64,000 nucleotides of DNA. It comes from Enterococcus montenegrensis (GTDB lineage: Bacteria > Bacillota > Bacilli > Lactobacillales > Enterococcaceae). The translations under genes were made by a program, and so were the position numbers. The notes under the pieces are model-generated. The model did not search any database. It was not told the origin of the DNA and saw only the letters and a list, made by a program, of their open reading frames with translations. The stretch lies in the NCBI RefSeq assembly GCF_029983095.1, contig NZ_CP120467.1:1045001-1109000 (forward strand). The letters run 5' to 3'. Numbering within the stretch: position 1 is the first letter of the stretch; each line of letters begins with the position of its first letter. Positions 27,176 through 33,973 of the stretch are shown one piece after another.

Positions 27176-28360
27176 TTGGCGCAACGAAATTTAGATTATC
27201 GGTTATTAAAAGACCGACGCAACGAATACGGCGTTTCACAAAATAAATTGGCTACGGCTTGCGGGCTTAGTCGTCCGTACTTAAACCAGATAGAAAATGG
27301 TGGTGTAACTGCTTCTGCAAAGACCATGAGAAAAATTTTTGACCAACTGGAAAGCTTCAATCCCGATTTGCCTTTGACGTTACTGTTTGACTATGTAAGG
27401 ATTCGTTTCCCCACAACGAATGCACGAAAAATTATTCAAGAAATTCTTCATTTGAAATTTGAGTATATGCTTCATGAAGATTATGCCTTTTACTCTTATC
27501 AAGAACAATACATCATGGGAGATATTGTGGTGATGGTGTCTCATGAAGAAGATAAAGGTGTCCTTTTGGAATTAAAGGGTCGTGGTTGTCGACAGTTTGA
27601 AACCTTTTTACTCGCTCAAAAACGTAGCTGGTACGACTTTTTCGAAGATTGTCTAAAGGCCGGTGGCATGATGAAACGATTGGATTTAGCAATCAATGAT
27701 CGAGTGGGCTTATTGGATATTCCTGAGTTAACGAAAAAATGTCAGAAGGAAGAATGTATCTCCTTGTTTCGTACCTTTAAAAGTTACCGTTCCGGGGAGT
27801 TGTTGAAAGCTGATGAAAAGGATGGTATGGGCAATACCTTATATATCGGCAGTCTCAAAAGTGAGGTTTACTTCTGTTTGTACGAAAAAGATTATGAACA
27901 ATATATCAAGTTAGGGATTCCATTAGACCAAACTGAAACGAAAAATCGCTTTGAGATTCGACTGAAAAATGACCGGGCTTATTATGCGATTCAAGATTTG
28001 TTAAAAGGTCGTAGTATTGAAAGTACCACATTTTCTATTATCAATCGGTATTTGCGATTTGCGGATAAAGTGGAAGGAAAACGGCGAACTAACTGGCCCT
28101 TGAATGAACAATGGGGTCGTTTTATTGGTCGGAATCGGAAAGAGATTCAATTAACTTCTGAACCGAAACCGTATACCATTGAACGAACCTTGAATTGGCT
28201 AGGCCGACAAGTCGCCCCTACTTGGAAAATGGCTAAAGAATTAGATCGTTTGAATCAGACAACCTATATCCAGGATATGGTACAGAATGCACGGTTATCA
28301 GACCGGCACAAAAAAATTTTGGAGCAACAAAGTATGGCAATTGAAAATTTGATTATATGA
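27176..28360 (+). CDS. MobT-family relaxase / replication initiator (Tn916 Orf20-like)
   Basis: 394 residues. Residues ~12-60 are an XRE-type helix-turn-helix (YGVSQNKLATACGLSRPYLN). The remainder is a Rep_trans-type initiator domain with GNTLYIGSLKSEVYFCLYEK and FEIRLKNDRAYYAIQDLL, as in MobT relaxases and NicK. It nicks oriT, stays bound to the 5' end and starts rolling-circle transfer. TTG 27176 follows GGAGGTGAGAAC. The gene sits immediately after its own oriT. Confidence 0.93.
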   Translation: MAQRNLDYRLLKDRRNEYGVSQNKLATACGLSRPYLNQIENGGVTASAKTMRKIFDQLESFNPDLPLTLLFDYVRIRFPTTNARKIIQEILHLKFEYMLHEDYAFYSYQEQYIMGDIVVMVSHEEDKGVLLELKGRGCRQFETFLLAQKRSWYDFFEDCLKAGGMMKRLDLAINDRVGLLDIPELTKKCQKEECISLFRTFKSYRSGELLKADEKDGMGNTLYIGSLKSEVYFCLYEKDYEQYIKLGIPLDQTETKNRFEIRLKNDRAYYAIQDLLKGRSIESTTFSIINRYLRFADKVEGKRRTNWPLNEQWGRFIGRNRKEIQLTSEPKPYTIERTLNWLGRQVAPTWKMAKELDRLNQTTYIQDMVQNARLSDRHKKILEQQSMAIENLII

Positions 28361-28494
28361 AAAGAGAAATCGTCATGGGAATTGTAAAAGATATTTTTTT
28401 TGTATTTGGTGGCAGTATGCTTGGTGTTACTGTGATGTGCTTGATGCATGCAAGTGCAGCAGCAGACCGAGCAATGGAGAAGAAAGGAAAGTGA
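28357..28494 (+). CDS. DUF3789-like small membrane protein
   Basis: 45 residues; the ATG overlaps the relaxase stop (ATGA). A single hydrophobic helix (IVKDIFFVFGGSMLGVTVMC) is followed by a short polar tail rich in Ala/Lys. Size, helix and the MCLMHAS boundary resemble the DUF3789 proteins found at this place in Tn916-like elements. Function unknown; probably a small membrane subunit of the transfer apparatus. Confidence 0.75.
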   Translation: MKREIVMGIVKDIFFVFGGSMLGVTVMCLMHASAAADRAMEKKGK

Positions 28495-28498
28495 TGAG

Positions 28499-28720
28499 AT
28501 GAATTTCGGACAAAATTTATATCAATGGTTTTTAACCAATGCTCAATCTTTAGTCTTACTAGCGATTGTGGTCATTGGTTTGTTTTTAGGATTTAAGCGA
28601 GAGTTTTCCAAACTGATTGGCTTTTTGGTGATTGCTTTGATTGCGGTAGGTCTGGTCTTTAATGCTTCTGGTGTGAAGGATGTCTTACTCAATTTGTTTA
28701 ACCGAATTGTCGGTGCCTGA
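28499..28720 (+). CDS. small membrane transfer protein (Tn916 Orf19 / ConC-like)
   Basis: 73 residues with two hydrophobic helices (AQSLVLLAIVVIGLFLGF and LIGFLVIALIAVGLVF). It matches the size and position of Orf19/ConC between the relaxase and ArdA. ConC is required for ICEBs1 conjugation as part of the channel. The ATG at 28499 follows GGAAAG with short spacing and is preferred because the upstream in-frame extension overlaps the previous gene and is polar. Confidence 0.78.
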   Translation: MNFGQNLYQWFLTNAQSLVLLAIVVIGLFLGFKREFSKLIGFLVIALIAVGLVFNASGVKDVLLNLFNRIVGA

Positions 28721-28732
28721 GGGGGAATCACG

Positions 28733-29236
28733 ATGGAACAGATGCGTGTGTATATTGCGAACCTTGGAAAATACAATGAAGGTGAGTTGGTGGGGGCGTG
28801 GTTTACCCCACCTGTCGATTTTGATGAAGTGAAAGAACGGATTGGATTAAATAATGAATACGAAGAGTACGCAATTCATGATTATGAACTGCCTTTTGAG
28901 CTTGATGAGTATACGCCAATTGAAGAGATTAATCGGTTGTGTGGCTTAGCGGAGGAACTAGAAGGAACGCCAATTGGTGAAGTTGCTTCTGAGATTCAAC
29001 ATGCCTTCTTCAATTCTTTCGAGGAAATGGTAGAGCATGTGGATGATATTGTTTGTTATCCCGATTGTAATGATATGAGTGATGTAGCGTATTATCTAAT
29101 TACGGAATCAGGTGATTTTGGCGAAGTACCGGAACATTTGAAGACGTATATTGACTTTGATGCGTGTGGTCGAGATTTGGAGATTGGAGGGAATTATTTG
29201 GTTACGAGTCGTGGGGTTTTTGAGTATATTGCCTAA
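28733..29236 (+). CDS. ardA: ArdA antirestriction protein (Tn916 Orf18-like)
   Basis: 167 residues, very acidic, a DNA mimic that blocks type I restriction enzymes on the entering single strand. The N-terminus VYIANLGKYNEGELVGAWF and the following YAIHDYELPF match ArdA closely, and the length equals that of Tn916 ArdA. ATG 28733 follows GAGGGGGAA. With the C5 methyltransferase it gives the element two ways round restriction. A terminator and a minus-strand defence-like gene follow. Confidence 0.95.
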   Translation: MEQMRVYIANLGKYNEGELVGAWFTPPVDFDEVKERIGLNNEYEEYAIHDYELPFELDEYTPIEEINRLCGLAEELEGTPIGEVASEIQHAFFNSFEEMVEHVDDIVCYPDCNDMSDVAYYLITESGDFGEVPEHLKTYIDFDACGRDLEIGGNYLVTSRGVFEYIA

Positions 29237-29260
29237 ATGTATTTTTGGCAAGTTAGAAAA

Positions 29261-29288
29261 AAGACAGATCTTTTATCGGATCTGTCTT
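29261..29288. terminator. terminator between ardA and the TIR gene
   Basis: The 10-bp stem AAGACAGATC (29261-29270) / GATCTGTCTT (29279-29288). Reading on the minus strand it is followed by a run of T, so it best serves the TIR gene; read-through from ardA may also stop here. Confidence 0.75.
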
Positions 29289-29300
29289 TAAGTATATTAT

Positions 29301-29993
29301 TTATGCTACTTCTGGTGTGACTAATTCTGCTAATTTGGCTGCAACTTCTGTCATAGATTCATCGACAGTGCTTAGTCCATTTCTTGATCCTAGTAATGGA
29401 CTAACTTCTCTTAAATCTTCAAAAGTAGTTTCATGGACTATAGGAATGAGTAAGTCCCTAGCCAACAAAGCGGAAAGTTCTTTATCTGCTACGCCAGCAC
29501 CATTGATGCGCTTAAGAAATGAAGGGGTAACTAGCACTATACCCACTCGAGATTTCGCCAAACCCTTGTCAATTTCACGAAGAAGTGGAGAGCCAAGAAG
29601 AACATCTTTTTCACTAAACCATACGGTTACACCTTTTTCTTCTAATAAGTCATGTAATTCTTTGGCTGCAGTTTTGCGATCATCCCACGCATGACAAAGA
29701 AAAACATCGCGTAAGTCAGGTAGTTTGGCTCTCTCCTCATACTTGTTGCGGATTGGAGTAAGTGTCCGAATTTGGGACGGTGTATATAGGATAGTTGAAC
29801 CAGGCGATGACCAACGTGCCTTCTTCGTACCTTTGCTACGATTGGAAACAGAATTTGTTGAGCGAGAATAAGTGGGAGAAGAAAAATATGATGGGTAGGA
29901 ACTAAATCCTCGTGAACCCCCTCCACACACGGGGCATGCTGCTCTTCCGCTTGCTGTTCGATGCCCATTTACTGGTGCTGTACATCTTACCAT
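29301..29993 (-). CDS. TIR-domain protein with N-terminal zinc-ribbon-like motif
   Basis: 230 residues. Residues 1-24 carry a C4...H11...C20-P-V-C23 pattern like a small zinc ribbon. A Ser/Arg-rich linker follows to ~90. Residues ~94-225 form a TIR domain: RDVFLCHAWDD, VTVWFSEKDVLLGSPLLREI (BB-loop region), GIVLVTPSFL, and E172 in KELSALL at the catalytic glutamate position. Bacterial TIRs of this kind often hydrolyse NAD+ in anti-phage defence. ATG 29993 follows GGAGG; the longer upstream extension lacks a site. It is divergent from ietA, and reads against the transfer operon. Confidence 0.85.
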   Translation of the reverse strand: MVRCTAPVNGHRTASGRAACPVCGGGSRGFSSYPSYFSSPTYSRSTNSVSNRSKGTKKARWSSPGSTILYTPSQIRTLTPIRNKYEERAKLPDLRDVFLCHAWDDRKTAAKELHDLLEEKGVTVWFSEKDVLLGSPLLREIDKGLAKSRVGIVLVTPSFLKRINGAGVADKELSALLARDLLIPIVHETTFEDLREVSPLLGSRNGLSTVDESMTEVAAKLAELVTPEVA

Positions 29994-30227
29994 TTTGTTA
30001 CCTCCGAATTGAATTTTTTTAATTAATGTATGAGATATAGCTAGTAAACTGGGCATTCAAAGTGATACTACTTTTGTAATCTGCTTACGATCTAGTTTTT
30101 TGAATGTTTTCAAGTCAAAGTAGAATAAATTCTTACTCAAACTAAATCAGTTCATATTAGCGATTTATCTACGAGATTATATTATCACAAATAGTCCCAA
30201 AACGCACATTTTTGTCCCAGATTGTGT

Positions 30228-30233
30228 TATAAT
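30228..30233 (+). promoter_or_regulatory. extended -10 promoter of the IetAS operon
   Basis: TGTTATAAT, a perfect extended -10 (TG at 30225-30226, TATAAT 30228-30233), lies about 24 bp before the ietA start. No good -35 is seen. The 263-bp gap between the divergent TIR gene and ietA also holds TTTTGTCCCA (30209-30218), resembling the element's end repeats. Confidence 0.6.
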
Positions 30234-30256
30234 GATTCTGAAAGGATGTGATTATT

Positions 30257-31306
30257 TTGAAGAAGAAAAATGTTCTAAATCTAATCAAGTATCATTCTGA
30301 AAAAAATGAACTTCAATTTAGAAATGAATCAATGGAAATTGCAAGATATTTTGATCAGATTGGCGATCATCAATTAGCAGAATACATTATGAGTTTGGTA
30401 TCAGATGCTAGTACGTTTGTTCCTCAAAATAACTCTTTTGAAAGTTTATTTTTAAAAGAAATAGAGATAAATACGGATCCACTCCCGCTACCAAAAGCAA
30501 TAGCAGAAGATATAAAGGGAATAATCAATGCAGTGAATCATCGTGTAGGAATAAATAAATTTTTGTTTGAAGGCGCTCCTGGTACTGGAAAAACGGAAAC
30601 GGTCAAACAAGTTGCAAGACTTTTGCAAAGAAGACTATATGTAGTGGAGTTCAGTGAATTAATCGATAGTAAAATGGGACAAACTGCCAAGAATGTTGCC
30701 GCCGTTTTTAACGAAATCAATAGAATGCCTTATCCATCAAATTCGTTAATATTATTTGATGAAATAGATGCCATTGCCTTAGACAGGGTTAATTCAAATG
30801 ATTTAAGAGAAATGGGACGAGTAACATCTAGCATTCTAAAAGAACTAGACAAATTGAATGAAGATGTTGTTTTAATTGCTACAACAAATCTATTTGAAAA
30901 TTTTGACAAAGCTTTAATTCGCAGGTTTGATTCTGTCATAGATTTTAATAGATATGAAAGAGAAGATTTAATTGAAATTGCAGAGAGCATTCTTAATTCA
31001 CTACTTAAAAAATTTAAAAGTTCCGGTAGGAACATGAAACTCTTCAAGAAAATACTGGAAAATATGGATGAAATTCCCAATCCAGGTGAATTAAAAAATT
31101 TGATCAAAGTTTCTTTGGCTTTTAGTGATCCAAATAATCCATTTGACTATTTAAGAAGATTACTTAAGTCTGCAAAGAAATTATCTGGAGAATTCAATTT
31201 GGAAGATTTACAAAAATGGGGATTTACAGTTAGAGAAATAGAAGTGCTAACTGGAATTTCCAAAAGTCAAGTCTCACGAGAATTGAAAGGAGAGCAGTAT
31301 GAATGA
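30257..31306 (+). CDS. IetA-like AAA+ ATPase
   Basis: 349 residues. The AAA+ core has Walker A GAPGTGKT (~106-113), Walker B LILFDEID with D168/E169, and an arginine finger region ALIRRFDSVIDF. The last ~30 residues (GFTVREIEVLTGISKSQVSR) look like a helix-turn-helix. An AAA+ ATPase coupled to a subtilase is the layout of IetAS, described as a Ti-plasmid toxin-antitoxin pair and as an anti-phage system. There IetA restrains IetS. The start is set at TTG 30257, ten bases after AAAGGA; a GTG at 30248 is too close to that site. It overlaps ietS by 8 bp. Confidence 0.83.
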   Translation: MKKKNVLNLIKYHSEKNELQFRNESMEIARYFDQIGDHQLAEYIMSLVSDASTFVPQNNSFESLFLKEIEINTDPLPLPKAIAEDIKGIINAVNHRVGINKFLFEGAPGTGKTETVKQVARLLQRRLYVVEFSELIDSKMGQTAKNVAAVFNEINRMPYPSNSLILFDEIDAIALDRVNSNDLREMGRVTSSILKELDKLNEDVVLIATTNLFENFDKALIRRFDSVIDFNRYEREDLIEIAESILNSLLKKFKSSGRNMKLFKKILENMDEIPNPGELKNLIKVSLAFSDPNNPFDYLRRLLKSAKKLSGEFNLEDLQKWGFTVREIEVLTGISKSQVSRELKGEQYE

Positions 31307-33530
31307 CATTTTAAATTTGAAAGGTAGCTTTTCACAAAATGCTGGCAAACAACGTCCAGGAAGTCCAAAGTTACCAAAAAATACAACCATTCGTAGTGAT
31401 CAAATTGAAGTTTTAATTCAAGACCTATTAGAAATGAAAGAATTCTGGCAAACGGAATTATTTTTAAATGGTTGCCTAGTCAGTGTTTACTATAACAAGA
31501 TTGCTGCCAAGAGTAATCGAATTCAAGGATTTCTTTCCATAGGAAGCAAAATACCAAATTCATCAATTGTTGGCGCAAAATTTTCAGAAGGAAAGCCCAA
31601 ACATATTATTACGCATTTTGTACCACTCAGTGTCGTTGAAGAAACCATTTCGGTAGCCCAAAAAGTTAAATTGATTTTAAATGAGGAGTTTAATGGCTCT
31701 ACAAATGATGAAGAATTTAATGTCCCTAATCGATTCGATGCTATAGATTTTGAATCATATAATATTCCGAAAACCCGATTTCAGAAATATATCGTTGATA
31801 CAGCATATGTCGAAAAATTTGATGTTGAACGAAGTGAGATAGAAGCAAAGCGAGCTTCTATTGTTACGTTATATGATACTGGTGAGGATACACAAGTTTT
31901 ATTAAGTAAATTGGGCATCAAAGTTTTAAATGAACGGATCGTTGATCGTACGACGGTATTACTAGATCCAAATTACTTAGCCATTTTATTACAAAAAGCT
32001 CCCTACCTAATTGCCATGGCTACAGAAAATTTATCAGAGTTAGCGCCAAGTGACTTTTATGATTCGTATACTACCTCACAACTAATGATTCCTGATCCAA
32101 CAAGTGAACCAACTATTGGTGTGATTGATACTTTGTTTGACAATCGAGTCTATTTCGGAAAATGGGTAGATTTTCATAATATGATTGATCCCAATATTCC
32201 AACCATTGATGCTGATTATAAACATGGAACTGCGGTTTCTTCGATTATTGTGGATGGACCGACAATTAATCCACAATTGGATGATGGTTGCGGCCGATTC
32301 AAAGTTCGTCATTTTGGTGTAGCGACAAATAAGGGATTTAACTCTTTTTCAATTATTCGTGCAATTAAAGAGATTGTTATCAGCAATCCAGACATTCATG
32401 TATGGAATTTATCACTAGGCTCTAATGAGGAAGTAAATGAAAATTTCATTTCTGCTGAGGGTGCGGTATTGGATCAACTTCAGTTTGAACATGATGTTAT
32501 CTTTGTTATTGCGGGGACAAATAAGCAATCAAATGAAGGAGATAAAAGAATAGGTGCACCAGCAGATTCAATTAACTCTGTGATTGTGAATTCAGTAGAC
32601 GCAAATAATAATTCTGCACCCTATTCAAGAAGAGGAATCGTGCTATCTTTTTTCACCAAACCAGATGTTAGTTATTTTGGAGGAACTACAGATGGATTTA
32701 TGTTAGTCTGTGAACCGTTGGGACAAGCAAAAGTTACTGGAACATCTTATGCAGCTCCATGGATTGCGAGAAAACTATCTTATCTAATCGATATTATAGG
32801 TTTAAACAAAGAAATAGCGAAGGCGTTGCTAATTGATTCTGCGATTGGCTGGAATAACAATAATGACTTAAATGAGTTATCTTTAAAAGGGCATGGGGTT
32901 GTTCCAACTAGGATTGAGAATATTATTCATTCAATGGATGATGAAATCAAATTTGTGGTCTCCGGTGTATCTGAAAAGTATGATACGTATAATTATAATT
33001 TCCCGGTACCTATATACCAAGGTAAACATCCCTATGTGGCAAAGGCTACATTCTGCTACTTTCCAAAATGTTCCAGAAATCAGGGTGTAGATTATACGAA
33101 CACTGAATTAGATTTATACTTTGGACGGTTTAACGATAAAGGAAAATTTGTTCCATTAAATAAGAATAATCAAAGTCTGGATGAGGAAGTACATTTCGTT
33201 TACGAAGAAGATGCACGGAAATTATTCAGAAAATGGGATAATGTCAAACACATTGGAGAAGTTTTGACTAATAGGACAAAAGGAAAAAAAGTATACAAAA
33301 ATCCAATGTGGGGAATGAGTATTAAGACAAAAGAAAGATTAAATCCTCGTGATGGAGAAGGTATTCGTTTTGGAGTAGTTGTTACTTTAAAAGAAATTAA
33401 CGGTGTAAATCGAATTGAAGACTTTATTCAGCAATGTAGCCTAAGAGGATGGATCGTCAATCGAGTAAATGTAGAAAACCAAATTGACATTTATCAAACT
33501 GCTGAAGAAGATATTCATTTTGATGTGTAA
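31299..33530 (+). CDS. IetS-like subtilisin-family serine protease
   Basis: 743 residues, no signal peptide, so a cytosolic S8 protease. The triad is intact: D277 (IGVIDTLFD), H309 (KHGTAVSSI) and S483 (GTSYAAPWIA), with the oxyanion Asn in IAGTNKQ. About 260 residues precede the protease domain and ~230 follow it, probably for sensing or substrate binding. In known IetAS systems the protease is the toxic effector. It is translated from ATG 31299 within the end of ietA after GGAGAG. The substrate is unknown. Confidence 0.83.
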   Translation: MNDILNLKGSFSQNAGKQRPGSPKLPKNTTIRSDQIEVLIQDLLEMKEFWQTELFLNGCLVSVYYNKIAAKSNRIQGFLSIGSKIPNSSIVGAKFSEGKPKHIITHFVPLSVVEETISVAQKVKLILNEEFNGSTNDEEFNVPNRFDAIDFESYNIPKTRFQKYIVDTAYVEKFDVERSEIEAKRASIVTLYDTGEDTQVLLSKLGIKVLNERIVDRTTVLLDPNYLAILLQKAPYLIAMATENLSELAPSDFYDSYTTSQLMIPDPTSEPTIGVIDTLFDNRVYFGKWVDFHNMIDPNIPTIDADYKHGTAVSSIIVDGPTINPQLDDGCGRFKVRHFGVATNKGFNSFSIIRAIKEIVISNPDIHVWNLSLGSNEEVNENFISAEGAVLDQLQFEHDVIFVIAGTNKQSNEGDKRIGAPADSINSVIVNSVDANNNSAPYSRRGIVLSFFTKPDVSYFGGTTDGFMLVCEPLGQAKVTGTSYAAPWIARKLSYLIDIIGLNKEIAKALLIDSAIGWNNNNDLNELSLKGHGVVPTRIENIIHSMDDEIKFVVSGVSEKYDTYNYNFPVPIYQGKHPYVAKATFCYFPKCSRNQGVDYTNTELDLYFGRFNDKGKFVPLNKNNQSLDEEVHFVYEEDARKLFRKWDNVKHIGEVLTNRTKGKKVYKNPMWGMSIKTKERLNPRDGEGIRFGVVVTLKEINGVNRIEDFIQQCSLRGWIVNRVNVENQIDIYQTAEEDIHFDV

Positions 33531-33540
33531 ATCATATTAT

Positions 33541-33568
33541 AAAAAAGTCTAGAAATAGGCTTTTTTTT
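33541..33568 (+). terminator. terminator after ietS
   Basis: Stem AAAAAAGTCTA (33541-33551) / TAGGCTTTTTT (33556-33566) with loop GAAA, one G-T pair, merging into eight T. It lies only 15 bp before the tcpE-like start, so the transfer genes downstream must be read through it or have another promoter. Confidence 0.75.
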
Positions 33569-33583
33569 ATTGGAGTGAATCTA

Positions 33584-33973
33584 ATGAAAAAAATAAAAAG
33601 CTATACCAGTATCTGGGCAGTTGAAAAAGTCATTTATGCAATTAATGACTTTCAGCTGCCTTTTCCTGTGACCTTTAACCAGATGGCTTGGTTTGTTTTA
33701 TCCTTGCTGTTTGTCATCGTATTTGCCCATGTGCCTCCGCTGTCTATGATAGAGGGGGCCTTTTTAAAATACTTAGGCATACCAGTGGCGGTTACTTGGT
33801 TTATGTCGCAAAAGACCTTTGACGGTAAGAAACCATTGGGATTTTTACGATCCTTTATCAGCTATCACTTACGGTTTAAGGTCACTTTTGCAGGGAAGAA
33901 AGTCAAAGAACAAAAGAAACGATGGGATGAACCCATCACTCTTGTAAGGAGTGTGAACTATGTACCCGATTAA
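33584..33973 (+). CDS. TcpE-family conjugal transfer membrane protein (Tn916 Orf17 / ConD-like)
   Basis: 129 residues. Two adjacent hydrophobic segments (MAWFVLSLLFVIVFAHVPPL and the following FLKYLGIPVAVTWFM) are set in a basic protein, the pattern of TcpE/PrgI-like channel subunits. In ICEBs1 the equivalent ConD places the ATPase ConE at the membrane. ATG 33584 lies 8 bases after TTGGAG; an upstream GTG overlaps that site. It overlaps the VirB4-like gene by 14 bp. Confidence 0.87.
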   Translation: MKKIKSYTSIWAVEKVIYAINDFQLPFPVTFNQMAWFVLSLLFVIVFAHVPPLSMIEGAFLKYLGIPVAVTWFMSQKTFDGKKPLGFLRSFISYHLRFKVTFAGKKVKEQKKRWDEPITLVRSVNYVPD

